A stretch of DNA of 64,000 bases from Marivivens donghaensis (GCF_011806565.1 NZ_JAATOP010000002.1:62001-126000), one strand, 5' to 3'; counted from the stretch's first letter, positions 1-8,924 are shown. Made by a program: numbers and translations. Notes: generated by a model not told the origin, from the letters alone.

Positions 1-101
1 TCCCGGCTCTGTTCATCTTCAAGGACGGCGAAGTCCAATCGAACAAGGCAGGCGCTGCTCCCAAAGCCGCTCTGCAAAGCTGGATCGAGTCCTCGATCTA
101 A
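1..101 (+). CDS. trxA: Thioredoxin, C-terminal end (partial)
   Basis: The reading frame is open from the window edge to a TAA at 99-101 and encodes the last 32 residues of a thioredoxin fold protein: the cis-proline strand and the final strand-helix ([11 protein letters not shown], then GAAPKAAL and a terminal helix). This tail is typical of thioredoxin 1, the general disulfide reductase of the cytoplasm. The CGPC active site lies outside the window, so the assignment rests on the tail only. An intrinsic terminator follows directly. Confidence 0.8.
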   Translation, partial: PALFIFKDGEVQSNKAGAAPKAALQSWIESSI

Positions 102-125
102 GCACGCATAGAATTCTATGAAAGC

Positions 126-166
126 GCCCGCTGACCTGATGAGGTGAGCGGGCCTTTTGTTTTTTA
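126..166 (+). terminator. Intrinsic terminator after trxA
   Basis: GCCCGCTGACC pairs with GGTGAGCGGGC (one mismatch) around a 6-nt loop, followed by a T-rich tract at 155-165. Confidence 0.85.
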
Positions 167-237
167 TACGTCGGAAATGTATACGGGCAATGTCACAGGT
201 CAGGCGGCTTCTTTGTGCTGAGAGTCGAGTACGCGGG

Positions 238-266
238 TTGCACCTGTGCCGCCGGCTAACCATATT
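238..266 (+). promoter_or_regulatory. Likely hslV promoter
   Basis: TTGCAC (238-243), a 17-nt spacer and CATATT (261-266) lie 25 nt upstream of the hslV start. The -10 part, preceded by C, also resembles the C-rich -10 of heat-shock sigma-32 promoters, which would fit the gene, but the sequence alone cannot separate sigma-70 from sigma-32. Confidence 0.5.
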
Positions 267-290
267 CCGGCAAAAGACAGGAGAGCCCGA

Positions 291-848
291 ATGGCCGATA
301 ACGAATTCCCCGGATGGCATGGCACGACGATCATTGGCGTGCGCAAAGGCAACGAAGTCGTCGTTGCCGGTGACGGACAGGTCTCGCTGGGCCAGACGGT
401 GATCAAAGGCACAGCGCGCAAGGTTCGCCGCCTGTCCCCAGGTGGTAAGGATGTGGTTTGCGGCTTTGCCGGTTCGACTGCTGACGCGTTTACTCTGCTT
501 GAGCGTCTGGAAAAGAAGCTTGAGGCGACCCCCGGTCAGTTGATGCGTGCAAGCGTGGAACTGGCGAAGGACTGGCGTACGGACAAGTACCTCCAGAAGC
601 TCGAAGCCATGCTGATCGTGACGGACGGCACCGACCTGTTCGTGATCACCGGTGCTGGCGACGTGCTGGAGCCGGAACATGACGTGGCTGCTATCGGTTC
701 GGGCGGCAACTACGCGCTTGCTGCGGCGCGTGCGATGATGGACAGCGATAAGGACGCCGAAACCGTTGCGCGCGAAGCCATGGCCATCGCCGCCGACATT
801 TGCGTCTACACCAACGGCAAGCTCACCATCGAAAAAATCGCGAAGTAA
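291..848 (+). CDS. hslV: ATP-dependent protease proteolytic subunit HslV
   Basis: HslV is the threonine protease core of the HslUV (ClpYQ) complex; two hexamers form the chamber that HslU feeds with unfolded protein. The protein is 185 residues. The catalytic N-terminal threonine is expected at Thr12 (HG followed by TTIIGVRKG), so an 11-residue propeptide should be removed; alphaproteobacterial HslV commonly carries such a leader. The [11 protein letters not shown] and [14 protein letters not shown] blocks are characteristic. The start at 291 is chosen because AGGAG lies 7 nt upstream. hslU is 400 bp downstream rather than adjacent, with an opposite-strand gene between. Confidence 0.97.
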   Translation: MADNEFPGWHGTTIIGVRKGNEVVVAGDGQVSLGQTVIKGTARKVRRLSPGGKDVVCGFAGSTADAFTLLERLEKKLEATPGQLMRASVELAKDWRTDKYLQKLEAMLIVTDGTDLFVITGAGDVLEPEHDVAAIGSGGNYALAAARAMMDSDKDAETVAREAMAIAADICVYTNGKLTIEKIAK

Positions 849-1145
849 CTACTTTTTCGCGTTCATATAGGCCCGCAGGACAGCGTTCATGCGGGTCTGA
901 TATCCCTTTCCGCCATCGCGGAAGTAATCCAGCACATCACGGTCGACACGGAGCGAGATGGCCTGCTTTGTCTGCGGCATCTCGGGCTCTTCGCGCAGCC
1001 ACGGCTCGTCGGGGGCCGCATATTCCTGCGGCTCAGGTTCGGCGGGGCGTTCTGGCTCCTGAACCGGCGCGACGTGTTCAACGGTCAGCTGGGTCGTCGG
1101 GATACGACGGACGATCTTGCGGATTTTCGGCGGCTCGACGCTCAT
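849..1145 (-). CDS. BrnA/DUF4415-like antitoxin-domain protein, no toxin partner
   Basis: This 98-residue protein has a proline- and glutamate-rich N-terminal half, then a short module (QAISLRVDRDVLDYFRDGG, GYQTRMNAVLRAYM) that matches the BrnA/DUF4415 antitoxin family, a ribbon-helix-helix-like DNA-binding fold. BrnA normally neutralises the RNase toxin BrnT, encoded just upstream; no BrnT-like frame is present on either strand here. It lies between hslV and hslU on the opposite strand, and its stop codon abuts that of hslV. The start at ATG 1145 has AGGAGG 6 nt upstream; ATG 1148 and GTG 1151 are in frame but too close to it. It may act as a stand-alone DNA-binding regulator. Confidence 0.75.
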   Translation of the reverse strand: MSVEPPKIRKIVRRIPTTQLTVEHVAPVQEPERPAEPEPQEYAAPDEPWLREEPEMPQTKQAISLRVDRDVLDYFRDGGKGYQTRMNAVLRAYMNAKK

Positions 1146-1255
1146 CATCACCCTCCTGAAGCTGCTCTTAGCGTATATACATAGACCGTTTTGGACAATC
1201 GGGTTGGATTTCTCTTTCGCAGTACCTAGATCGGTCCTGAAATTAAGAGGATGCC

Positions 1256-2557
1256 ATGACCGATCTGACCCCGCGCGAAATCGTTTCCGAACTCGATCGC
1301 TTTATCATCGGGCAGCAAGACGCCAAGCGCGCCGTCGCAGTCGCCCTGCGCAACCGCTGGCGCCGCAAGCAACTGGGCGATGACCTCCGTGACGAGGTGT
1401 ACCCCAAAAACATCCTGATGATCGGACCGACCGGTGTCGGCAAAACCGAAATCAGCCGCCGCCTTGCCAAGCTGGCCCGCGCGCCCTTCATCAAGGTCGA
1501 AGCCACCAAGTTCACCGAAGTCGGTTATGTCGGTCGTGACGTCGAGCAGATCGTCCGCGATCTGGTGGACATCGCGATCAACGACACCCGCGAATGGATG
1601 CGTGAAGACGTCAAAGCGAATGCTCACAAGGCCGCCGAAGACCGCGTGATCGAAGCTATCGCTGGCGTCGATGCTCGCGAAGGCACCCGCGAGTCCTTCC
1701 GCAAAAAACTGCGGACGGGCGAGCTGGACAACCACATCATCGAGATCGAAGTTGCCGATACGTCGAACCCGATGGGCGGCTTCGAGGTTCCGGGTCAACC
1801 GCAGATGGGCGGCATGATGAACCTTGGCGATCTTTTCGGTAAAGCGTTCCAGCGCAACGTGAAAAAGCGGATGACCGTGTCTGAGAGCTACGAGGTTCTG
1901 ATATCTGACGAGGCGGACAAACTGCTGGACGACGAGACCGTGAAGAAGGCCGCTATCGAAGCGGTCGAACAGAACGGCATCGTGTTCCTCGATGAAATCG
2001 ACAAAGTTTGCGCCCGCGCCGAAGCTCGCGGTGCTGATGTCAGCCGTGAAGGCGTTCAGCGCGACCTGCTGCCGCTGATCGAAGGTACCACCGTTTCGAC
2101 GAAGCACGGTGCGGTCAAAACCGACCACATCCTGTTCATCGCTTCGGGCGCGTTTCACGTTGCCAAGCCGTCGGACCTGCTGCCCGAACTTCAGGGCCGT
2201 TTGCCGATCCGCGTTGAACTGGGCGCGCTCAGCGAAGGCGACTTCGTTCGTATCCTGACCGAGACCGACAACGCGCTGACCCGTCAGTACGCGGCTCTTA
2301 TGGGTGCCGAAGAGGTGACGGTCGAATTCACACCCGACGGGATCGAGGCGATGGCCAAGATCGCTGCCGACGTGAACCGCAACATTGAAAACATCGGTGC
2401 GCGCCGCCTCTACACGATCATGGAGCGCGTGTTCGAGGAGTTGTCCTTCACCGCGCCGGACCGTTCGGGCGAGCACATCACCGTAGATGCTGAGTTCGTA
2501 GAAAAGAACGTCGGCGAACTCAGCCGGTCCGCCGACATGAGCCGTTACGTGCTCTGA
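1256..2557 (+). CDS. hslU: ATP-dependent protease ATPase subunit HslU
   Basis: HslU is the AAA+ unfoldase that recognises substrates and threads them into HslV. The 433 residues are normal length. Walker A is GPTGVGKT at residues 58-65, Walker B is FLDEID around 244-249, and the GYVGRD pore-loop segment lies between Walker A and the I-domain. The C-terminus ends in the conserved RYVL tail that docks into HslV. AAGAGG precedes the ATG. The last 13 nt overlap the end of the convergent phosphoesterase gene. Confidence 0.98.
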   Translation: MTDLTPREIVSELDRFIIGQQDAKRAVAVALRNRWRRKQLGDDLRDEVYPKNILMIGPTGVGKTEISRRLAKLARAPFIKVEATKFTEVGYVGRDVEQIVRDLVDIAINDTREWMREDVKANAHKAAEDRVIEAIAGVDAREGTRESFRKKLRTGELDNHIIEIEVADTSNPMGGFEVPGQPQMGGMMNLGDLFGKAFQRNVKKRMTVSESYEVLISDEADKLLDDETVKKAAIEAVEQNGIVFLDEIDKVCARAEARGADVSREGVQRDLLPLIEGTTVSTKHGAVKTDHILFIASGAFHVAKPSDLLPELQGRLPIRVELGALSEGDFVRILTETDNALTRQYAALMGAEEVTVEFTPDGIEAMAKIAADVNRNIENIGARRLYTIMERVFEELSFTAPDRSGEHITVDAEFVEKNVGELSRSADMSRYVL

Positions 2558-3339
2558 TGCACCCAAGCGTTGTCGACGAACTCGAAATCTCGGGTTTCGT
2601 CGACAGCGAATTCGGGCGTCTCGCCAGCCGCGAACCGCTCGATCTTGAGTTTCGCACCTTCCACCGTAAGCAGATTGAACGTGTTCTGTTCGCCGCGCAG
2701 GCGGGACGATAGACCCGTGCCTGCCTGAACGAGCAGCAAGCCCGGCGCGGCGGTAAACGGAGACGTAACCGTCGTGTGCAGGTGGCCACACAGCAGCACG
2801 TCGGCACCGCATTCACTGAGGCCCTCAATCGCTTTGGCAGCACCGGAGGTCAGACGCTTGTCCGTCTCCGTCAGGTGTTCAAGCGGGTGGTGCAGGACCA
2901 CGATGCGGCAGCGATCATCAGGCTTGCTCTGGAACGTGTCACAGATGCGTTTGACCGTGTGCGATCCGACCTTGCCACGCTGGTGAGCAAAGCGGTTTAC
3001 GGTGTTCACGCCAATTACATGGATTTCGTCGTCCGCAAACGTCGGCTCCAGATCCTGATTGATCGCCTTTTTATAGCGGCGGAACGGGCGGAAGAACCGC
3101 TCGATCAAGTTTTCTAGCGGCGTATCGTGATTGCCCGGCACAGAAAGTGTCGGCGCTTCGATACGGTCGAGGAACTGACGCGCATCGGCGAACTGCGAAC
3201 GACGCGCGCGCTGGGTAAAATCGCCCGACACGCATACGAGGTCAGGCTTCAGATCGTTGATCGTTTTTACAAGCGGATCGACAAGCTCGTCTCTGATCTT
3301 GCCGAAGTGGAGGTCGGAAATATGGATTACGCGTTTCAT
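2545..3339 (-). CDS. Metallophosphoesterase (calcineurin-like)
   Basis: A 264-residue cytoplasmic protein with the full set of metallophosphoesterase motifs: D9-x-H11 (SDLHFG), GDFTQRA, GNHDTP, a later HHPLEH and GHLHTT. These residues hold a two-metal centre that cleaves phosphomono- or diesters; the layout resembles the class III phosphodiesterase (CpdA-like) group, but the substrate cannot be read from sequence. Its start overlaps the stop of the upstream lipid kinase by 4 nt (ATGA), so the two are probably translationally coupled and co-transcribed. Confidence 0.9.
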   Translation of the reverse strand: MKRVIHISDLHFGKIRDELVDPLVKTINDLKPDLVCVSGDFTQRARRSQFADARQFLDRIEAPTLSVPGNHDTPLENLIERFFRPFRRYKKAINQDLEPTFADDEIHVIGVNTVNRFAHQRGKVGSHTVKRICDTFQSKPDDRCRIVVLHHPLEHLTETDKRLTSGAAKAIEGLSECGADVLLCGHLHTTVTSPFTAAPGLLLVQAGTGLSSRLRGEQNTFNLLTVEGAKLKIERFAAGETPEFAVDETRDFEFVDNAWVHQST

Positions 3340-4232
3340 GCACCTTCCTTGGGAACAAGGATCCGCAAAGCATCGGTGTGCATACGGAACTCTAACGGGG
3401 TTTTCATTTTGGCCTTCTCGCCATCGAACGCGACGAGCTCTTCTTTTCGGCCCGTGTCGATATCGAGCTCCTGAACCTTATAAAGGTCAAAGTCGCGGCC
3501 CTGCTTCATCGTGCGGCGCACCAGACGCCAGACGTTTTTCAGCATGGTATAGCGGCCTTGGCTGACAGCGGTGAAGACGGCGAAATTGTCTTCCTTGATG
3601 GCGTCCTCGCCTTCGAGGTTGAACATATCGAGCTGGTAGGAAGAGCGCGCGACGAACACGAGGGGTGTCTCGATGGTCTTTTCCACGCCTTCCGACATGA
3701 TGCGGATTTTCAGCACGCGGTCGAATTGCAGGAACGTCTTGAGCATGGAGATATGCGCAACAATCCGCGAACGACCCCAGTGTTTATACGTCGCCTCACG
3801 GTTCTTTAGGATCACCGGATAGACGCCGAGACTGGCGTTGTTGAGAAATATCTGGCCGTTCACCGACCCGACGGAGATCTTCTTCGGCTCGCCGTGCAGC
3901 AGCGCCCTTGCAGCTTCCTCGGGGTCTTCGGGGATGCCCAAGCCGCGGGCAAAGAAATTGAACGTGCCAAGCGGGAGAACGCCCATCGTCACGTCCTTGT
4001 CGAGCAGCAGAGACGAGATTCCCACGATGGTGCCGTCACCGCCCGCCGCAACAATCGTCGCGCAACCTTGCTCCAGCGCCTTTTCAACGGCACCTTCAAA
4101 CCCGCTCTCGGGGTCGGTCTCGATCAGCTGGGCTTGGTCGCCCAGAATAGCCATCACGCGATCAATAGCATTCGCGTCGTTGCTATTCGTTCCCGATTTT
4201 GGGTTGGTAATTACACAAATGGATTTCGACAC
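3336..4232 (-). CDS. Diacylglycerol/sphingosine-kinase family lipid kinase
   Basis: A 298-residue member of the DAGK catalytic (YegS/BmrU/LCB5) family, which phosphorylates lipid hydroxyl groups using ATP. The NPKSG motif near the N-terminus and GGDGT at residues 64-68 form the nucleotide site, followed by LPLGTFNFFARGLGIP, the family signature. There is no signal peptide or membrane helix, so it should act at the inner face of the membrane. Undecaprenol, diacylglycerol or another lipid are possible substrates. It is the upstream partner of the overlapping phosphoesterase gene. Confidence 0.88.
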   Translation of the reverse strand: MSKSICVITNPKSGTNSNDANAIDRVMAILGDQAQLIETDPESGFEGAVEKALEQGCATIVAAGGDGTIVGISSLLLDKDVTMGVLPLGTFNFFARGLGIPEDPEEAARALLHGEPKKISVGSVNGQIFLNNASLGVYPVILKNREATYKHWGRSRIVAHISMLKTFLQFDRVLKIRIMSEGVEKTIETPLVFVARSSYQLDMFNLEGEDAIKEDNFAVFTAVSQGRYTMLKNVWRLVRRTMKQGRDFDLYKVQELDIDTGRKEELVAFDGEKAKMKTPLEFRMHTDALRILVPKEGA

Positions 4233-4261
4233 AGTATCCGCACCTCAAATAGTGCGCCCTC

Positions 4262-4861
4262 TCAGCGCACCCGCTTGAGGTAGATGTAATAAGCGCCGTG
4301 TCCACCGTGTCGGGCGTGGGCGGGCGTAACTTGCAAAACAACGTGATTGAGGGGCGGTAGGCGCAGCCATTGCGGCACCTGATGGCGGAGAACGCCCATG
4401 CGCGTCGGGATCGGTCCGCCTGCGTCGCGGTCCTTGCCCTTGCCGGTGATGACGAGCAGCAGGCGGCGCTCCATTTCGAAGGAGGACAAGACAAACGCGA
4501 TGAGTTCGCTGTGTGCCTCGGCAATGGTCATCCCGTGGAGGTCGAGCTTCCCGTCCGGCACGATCTTGCCGCGGGTCATTTTGCGGTGGGTTTTATGGTC
4601 CATCGATAACGGCGCGGAGCGCAGCGCATCGGCAATCGGCGTGGCAAGGTCGTCTGCTTTGCGGGCCTTGGATTTCTGACCGACGCGGAATTTCGGCAGC
4701 GGCGTAGGCGCCACGGGTTCCCGTTTCTTCGAGAGCGCGGCAGGCATCGTTTCGGGCACGTCGATTTCTTTGCGCGTCGGATCGAGCTTGGTCACACGTT
4801 TCGCAACGAGGTCCCAGAGGTCCTTCTCTTCCTGCGAGATATGACGCGGACGGCGGGCCAT
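4262..4861 (-). CDS. Smr domain protein
   Basis: A 199-residue protein with a basic, low-complexity N-terminal half and a C-terminal Smr domain starting at LDLHGM (106-111) and continuing through ITGKGKD to the HGGHGAYYIYL end. Smr domains have nuclease activity in several bacterial and eukaryotic proteins; stand-alone forms such as SmrB/YdaL act on RNA (SmrB on collided ribosomes). The exact substrate here is unknown. Its start codon overlaps the mltA stop (TGATG), so it is co-translated with mltA. Confidence 0.9.
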   Translation of the reverse strand: MARRPRHISQEEKDLWDLVAKRVTKLDPTRKEIDVPETMPAALSKKREPVAPTPLPKFRVGQKSKARKADDLATPIADALRSAPLSMDHKTHRKMTRGKIVPDGKLDLHGMTIAEAHSELIAFVLSSFEMERRLLLVITGKGKDRDAGGPIPTRMGVLRHQVPQWLRLPPLNHVVLQVTPAHARHGGHGAYYIYLKRVR

Positions 4862-5799
4862 CAGACCAAGCCCTCTGCCAGCTTGCGCGGCAGCAACGCG
4901 ACCATGCGGCCCGACTGCTGATACCCGCCCGCGATATGTCCTGCCTTTTCGCCAGTGCCCACAAAGATATCTGCGCGCTGTGCTCCTTTGATGGCAGCGC
5001 CGGTGTCCTGCGCGATCATCAGGCGCGACATTGCGTCCGGCGCGTCCTTTTCGATCCAGACCGGAGCGCCATAGATGTTGAACCCGGGGTCCACGGCGAT
5101 CGTACGGCCAGCCGTCACGCTACGACCCATCACACCAATGGGTCCGCTCTCCAGCGGGACATCCAGTTCGCGGAAAAAGACATAGCTCTGGTTCTTTCGC
5201 ATCAGCTCTTTGGCGTCAGTCGGGTTCGCGCGCATCCAGTCTTTGATGCGCTCGGCCGAAATCTCTGTCGGGTCGATCTTTCCTGCGTCTATCAGCTTTT
5301 TACCGACGGATTGATAGAGGTAGCCGTTCTTTCCCGCATAGCCGACGCGCAGGGTACCGCCGCCGGGAAGCGCCACACGACCCGACCCTTGGATATGGAG
5401 GAAGAACGCCTCGACCGGATCGGCGAGCCATACAAGTTCGAGGTCGCGGCCATCAAGGGCACCGTCTTCGATCTCTGCGCGGGTCGGGAGTTCGCCGTCA
5501 GGCATGCGGTAGAGCGGATGACGGTAGGTGTCATCGGTCGTCAGGCTGCCCAGCAACTCAGGCTCGAAATAGCCCGTAAAGAGGGCAGGGCTGCTATCGC
5601 TGATTTCGAAGGGCGTGAAGTGCGTTTCGAAATACACGCGCGGGTCGTGAACGCCATCAAGCGCGGCAACGCAATCAGCCCAGTCAGGCCCCAGCAGATC
5701 GGCGGTGTTTCTGAAAACAGAAAGGGCCGCGGCGTGATCGTCCTCGGCCCATCCATTCAATTCGGAAAACGTCAGAAGCCTGTATGTGGCGTGAGCCAT
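4861..5799 (-). CDS. mltA: Murein transglycosylase A family (MltA) protein
   Basis: Lytic transglycosylases cleave the glycan strands of peptidoglycan. The 312 residues contain the MltA domain (FTGYFEPEL, IQGSGRV, VGYAGKNG, NQSYVFF) and the C-terminal 3D domain with VDPGFNIYGAP and AQDTGAAIKGAQRADIFVG, which holds the conserved aspartates. The start at 5799 has GGAGG at good spacing. Unlike E. coli MltA there is no signal peptide or lipobox: the chain begins directly with the mature domain (MAHATYRLLTF). How it reaches the periplasm is therefore unclear. It lies 18 nt downstream of the Tim44-like gene. Confidence 0.92.
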   Translation of the reverse strand: MAHATYRLLTFSELNGWAEDDHAAALSVFRNTADLLGPDWADCVAALDGVHDPRVYFETHFTPFEISDSSPALFTGYFEPELLGSLTTDDTYRHPLYRMPDGELPTRAEIEDGALDGRDLELVWLADPVEAFFLHIQGSGRVALPGGGTLRVGYAGKNGYLYQSVGKKLIDAGKIDPTEISAERIKDWMRANPTDAKELMRKNQSYVFFRELDVPLESGPIGVMGRSVTAGRTIAVDPGFNIYGAPVWIEKDAPDAMSRLMIAQDTGAAIKGAQRADIFVGTGEKAGHIAGGYQQSGRMVALLPRKLAEGLV

Positions 5800-5817
5800 A
5801 TCGGCCTCCGGCTTCTG

Positions 5818-6477
5818 TTATTCGTCGGTCGCGACGAGCGTCCAGTTCGGATCATTCTCGGTCATGCGGCGAGCAAAGGTCCAGATATCGCGCTGGCGCT
5901 TCGGCGTTTTGTCACCGCCCTCGACGATTTCACCTTCGGCATTGCGCACGGTGTAGGTGAACTCGCCGGTCATACGCATAGTGATCTCGGCCTCTTTGGT
6001 GGTCGGATCATATTCGGCGTGCTGGATGGCAACCTCGGACACACCGAGGAATTCGGCGTCGATGGTCAGGCCCTGAGCGTTGCGCTCGGCAATCACGGAC
6101 GACAGCGCTTCGTCTACGTCAGCCGACAGGAACGGACGCACGTCCGAGATGTCGCCCTTTTCGAACGCCATGAGGATCATCTCGTAAGCCCCGCGGGCGC
6201 CGCCGATAAAATCACCCACGGTGAAATCGGGATCCTGCTTTTTCATCTCGGCGAGAGCTTTGGCGGTCGGGCTGCTTTCGGGGACGTAGTCCACGATGTC
6301 GCGGTCCGGCCCACCTTCGATCACCTCGAAGTCGGCACGTTTCTGGACAGCGGCCTGATCGGCGCGAACCGGCGGTTTTTCAAAGCCTTCACGAGTACCA
6401 AGAACACTCCGCAGCTTGATGATCAGAAAAATCGCAATGCCGGCAAGAACCAGCAGTTGGATAAGCGGAGAGTTCAT
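5818..6477 (-). CDS. Tim44/TimA domain protein
   Basis: A 219-residue protein with one N-terminal membrane segment (residues about 6-22, LLVLAGIAIFLIIKL), a linker rich in charged residues, and a C-terminal Tim44-like domain (about 75-219) of the NTF2-like fold. In alphaproteobacteria this family (TimA) is anchored to the inner membrane and is considered the ancestor of the mitochondrial import motor subunit Tim44. It starts a run with mltA and smr and is divergent from fxsA-secB, as in Caulobacter, where the same neighbourhood occurs. Confidence 0.88.
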   Translation of the reverse strand: MNSPLIQLLVLAGIAIFLIIKLRSVLGTREGFEKPPVRADQAAVQKRADFEVIEGGPDRDIVDYVPESSPTAKALAEMKKQDPDFTVGDFIGGARGAYEMILMAFEKGDISDVRPFLSADVDEALSSVIAERNAQGLTIDAEFLGVSEVAIQHAEYDPTTKEAEITMRMTGEFTYTVRNAEGEIVEGGDKTPKRQRDIWTFARRMTENDPNWTLVATDE

Positions 6478-6579
6478 TCCAAACCTCTTCGGGATAGTTG
6501 GGGCATTCCATTTCGTTGCCTCGCACTTATGTATGTCACAGGCCCGATCAAGTCTACCTTCGGGCAGAAAGGACCTATC

Positions 6580-7062
6580 ATGTGGCTATTGTTGGCATTT
6601 ATCGCGGTTCCGCTGATCGAAATCGCACTTTTCATCAACGTTGGCGGTCTTATCGGGCTGTGGCCGACGCTGCTCATCGTGCTGTTGACCGCTATCCTCG
6701 GTGCCAATCTTGTGAAGCGTGAGGGCGCTAAGGAACTGCTGCGCCTCCGTCAGTCCTTCAACGATCTGCGTGATCCGAGCGAAAACCTCGCCGGTGGTGC
6801 GATGATCCTGTTTTCGGGGGCGCTGCTTCTGACGCCGGGCTTCTTTACCGATGCCGTCGGCTTTGCCCTGCTGATCCCTGCCGTCCGTACCGCCGTGTAC
6901 AAATACCTGCGTGGCAAGGTGAAGGTTCAGAGCTTCACCTATGGCCAGACGATGCAGCGCGAGCCGCGTGATCCGCAGCGTGGCGACACCATCGACGGCG
7001 ACTTCGTAGAGGTAGATCCGGAAAAGCGACCGACCCATCCGTCCGGTTGGACGCGCCACTAG
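6580..7062 (+). CDS. fxsA: FxsA family membrane protein
   Basis: A 160-residue inner-membrane protein with three or four hydrophobic segments in the first 110 residues and a polar cytoplasmic tail. The opening WLLLAFIAVPLIEIALF, the GLWPTLLIVLLTAILG segment and the LLLTPGFFTDAVGFALLIP block are diagnostic of FxsA, known in E. coli as a suppressor of F-exclusion of phage T7. The cellular role in this group is not known. AGAAAGGA lies 6 nt before the ATG at 6580. A 57-nt gap with an inverted repeat separates it from secB. Confidence 0.9.
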   Translation: MWLLLAFIAVPLIEIALFINVGGLIGLWPTLLIVLLTAILGANLVKREGAKELLRLRQSFNDLRDPSENLAGGAMILFSGALLLTPGFFTDAVGFALLIPAVRTAVYKYLRGKVKVQSFTYGQTMQREPRDPQRGDTIDGDFVEVDPEKRPTHPSGWTRH

Positions 7063-7072
7063 CCACCACCAT

Positions 7073-7097
7073 GTCGGACTGCTAAGCAGTGTCCGAC
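7073..7097 (+). repeat. Inverted repeat between fxsA and secB
   Basis: GTCGGAC at 7073-7079 is complementary to GTCCGAC at 7091-7097, with TGC and GCA able to extend the stem inward. No T run follows, so it is not a clear terminator; it could stabilise the fxsA 3' end or tune read-through into secB. Confidence 0.45.
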
Positions 7098-7119
7098 TTG
7101 AATTTTAGGGAGCCCAATA

Positions 7120-7617
7120 ATGTCGGATAATCCGCAGCAGCCGCAACAGCCGCAAATCAAGAACCGCATCGTCGCCCAGTACATCCGCGACATGTCGTTC
7201 GAAAACATCCTCGCCCAGAAGGGCCTGAAGGGTGACCCGCAGCCCGAGATGTCCGTCAAGGTCGCTCTGGACGCTCGCAAGCGCGGTGAAAACCAGTACG
7301 AAGTCAGCACCAAGCTGACGGTCAATTCGTCGACCAAAGAAAACAAAGAGCCGCTGTTCATTCTGGAAGTCGACTACGCAGGTGTGTTCCACATCGAAGG
7401 CGTGCCGGAAGACCAGCTGCACCCCTACCTGATGATCGAATGCCCGCGCCTGACCTTCCCGTTCCTGCGCCGCGTCGTTTCGGACGTGACCCGTGACGGT
7501 GGTTTCCCGCCGGTGAACCTCGACCTCATCGACTTCGTGACGATCTACCGTCAGGAACTTGCCCGCCGCGTTGAAGCGCAGAAGGCAGAAGGCGCCGAAG
7601 CTCCGGTCGCTAACTAA
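7120..7617 (+). CDS. secB: Protein-export chaperone SecB
   Basis: SecB keeps secretory precursors unfolded and hands them to SecA. The 165 residues are normal for alphaproteobacteria. QYIRDMSFE near the N-terminus, the acidic strand with VDYAGVF, and CPRLTFPFLRRVVSDVTRDGGFPPVNL-type sequence (split here by the substrate groove) are characteristic. The first ten residues are glutamine- and proline-rich. TAGGGAG precedes the ATG. The 3' end overlaps the convergent dnaQ by 8 nt. secA lies elsewhere in the window, at 58.1 kb. Confidence 0.97.
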   Translation: MSDNPQQPQQPQIKNRIVAQYIRDMSFENILAQKGLKGDPQPEMSVKVALDARKRGENQYEVSTKLTVNSSTKENKEPLFILEVDYAGVFHIEGVPEDQLHPYLMIECPRLTFPFLRRVVSDVTRDGGFPPVNLDLIDFVTIYRQELARRVEAQKAEGAEAPVAN

Positions 7618-8338
7618 GCTTTTTCCAGAGTGCGTCGTCGCCCAGTTTGTCTACGAAGGCAGCGTGGGCGGCGGCCTCTTCCTCGGTGATCCGCGAAGGA
7701 AGAGCATGGGGACGCGGCTTGGGCCGCCAGTCCTCGGCAACCCCGCCCGACGCGCTTCCGGCATTGCTGGACAGACCGAAGTCGGGCTGACGCCCCCCGA
7801 TCAGTTCCAGATAGACCTCGGCCAGAATTTCGGAGTCGAGAAGCGCGCCGTGCAAGGTACGTGACGAGTTGTCGATGCCAAAACGGCGGCAGAGCGCATC
7901 AAGCGATGCGGGCGAGCCGGGAAATTTCTTGCGCGCAATGGCCAGCGTGTCGATGGCCTGATCCCACGGGATCTGCGGCAGGTTCAGCCAGCCGAGTTCC
8001 GCATTGAGAAAGCGCATATCGAAAGCCGCGTTGTGAATGACGAGCTTCGCGTTGCCGATGAAATTCAGGAAATCCTGCGCGTGTTCGCGGAAAACCTTTT
8101 TGTCTTTCAGCAGCACCTGACCCGGTTGCAGCGGTTGCGGCGGCTCCAGAAGGTCGGGACCGATGCCGTGAACCTTGAACGCATCCGCAGGCATCGACCG
8201 TTCGGGGTTGATGTAGACGTGGTAGGTGCGTCCCGTCGGCATGTGGTTCTGCAACTCAAGACAACCGATTTCGACCAGACGATCGCCGCTGTCGGGATCA
8301 AAGCCTGTCGTTTCGGTATCGAGTACGATCTCACGCAT
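7610..8338 (-). CDS. dnaQ: DNA polymerase III epsilon subunit (3'-5' exonuclease)
   Basis: DnaQ is the proofreading exonuclease of the replicative polymerase. In 242 residues it has ExoI (DTETTG, residues 7-12), ExoII (HNAAFDMRFL) and ExoIII (HGALLDSEILAEVYLEL), giving the four acidic metal ligands of the DEDDh class. A C-terminal tail after the exonuclease domain would contact the alpha subunit. Its start overlaps the coaE stop by 8 nt; it is the last gene of the maf-aroE-coaE-dnaQ run leading away from the origin. Confidence 0.96.
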   Translation of the reverse strand: MREIVLDTETTGFDPDSGDRLVEIGCLELQNHMPTGRTYHVYINPERSMPADAFKVHGIGPDLLEPPQPLQPGQVLLKDKKVFREHAQDFLNFIGNAKLVIHNAAFDMRFLNAELGWLNLPQIPWDQAIDTLAIARKKFPGSPASLDALCRRFGIDNSSRTLHGALLDSEILAEVYLELIGGRQPDFGLSSNAGSASGGVAEDWRPKPRPHALPSRITEEEAAAHAAFVDKLGDDALWKKLS

Positions 8339-8924
8339 GGGAACTCCGCTCTGTCAGTTCGGCGATCAGGTTTCGCACGTCTTGGCGGGTGCCGTCTAGG
8401 GTCAGGGTCTCGATCAGATGATCCGCGCGTTCACGTTTTTCGGCATCGGGCATCTGCCGCGCGAGGATCTGGGCGAACTGCTCCTCGGTCATTGTTCCAC
8501 GGGAAAGCACACGGTCTTTCTGGACATCGGCAGGGGCGGTGACCACGAGGACAGAGTCCAGCCAGCTGTCGGCGCCCGTTTCAAACAGAAGCGGGATATC
8601 GAAAACAACGAGCGGCGCATCAGTGGTGGCAAGGAACTCCGCACGGTCGGCAGCGACCAGCGGGTGGACGATAGTTTCGAGCGTTTTGAGGACCGTGGGG
8701 TCTTCGGAAATCAGCGACTTCAAGGCGTTACGGTCAACGGCACCGTCGCGGATCGCTGAGGGGTAGGTATTGCCGACAGGATCGACCGCCGCGCCGCCAA
8801 TACCGTAGAGCTTGTGGACCGTCGCATCGGCGTCCCAGACCGGCACGCCTTCGTCGCGGAACATCTTGGCGGTCGTCGATTTGCCCATGCCGATCGAACC
8901 GGTCAGGCCGAGCTTCCACGTCAT
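8331..8924 (-). CDS. coaE: Dephospho-CoA kinase
   Basis: CoaE catalyses the last step of coenzyme A synthesis, phosphorylating the 3' hydroxyl of dephospho-CoA. The 197-residue protein opens with the P-loop GSIGMGKS (residues 9-16), then VWDADATVHKLY, the DIPLLFETGAD motif and the RQMPDAEKRERAD lid. The start at 8924 overlaps the aroE stop (ATGA); a longer frame upstream is only the aroE gene read in another frame. Confidence 0.96.
   Translation of the reverse strand: MTWKLGLTGSIGMGKSTTAKMFRDEGVPVWDADATVHKLYGIGGAAVDPVGNTYPSAIRDGAVDRNALKSLISEDPTVLKTLETIVHPLVAADRAEFLATTDAPLVVFDIPLLFETGADSWLDSVLVVTAPADVQKDRVLSRGTMTEEQFAQILARQMPDAEKRERADHLIETLTLDGTRQDVRNLIAELTERSSHA

Noticed and set aside
4936-6579. 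Long plus-strand frame in front of fxsA, opposite mltA and the Tim44-like gene
   Set aside because: It is the antisense of two well-supported genes; fxsA has its own start and ribosome-binding site at 6580.
7071-7085. Tiny frame ATG-TCG-GAC-TGC-TAA before secB that repeats the start of secB
   Set aside because: Four codons with no ribosome-binding site; the likeness to the secB start is six bases and probably chance.
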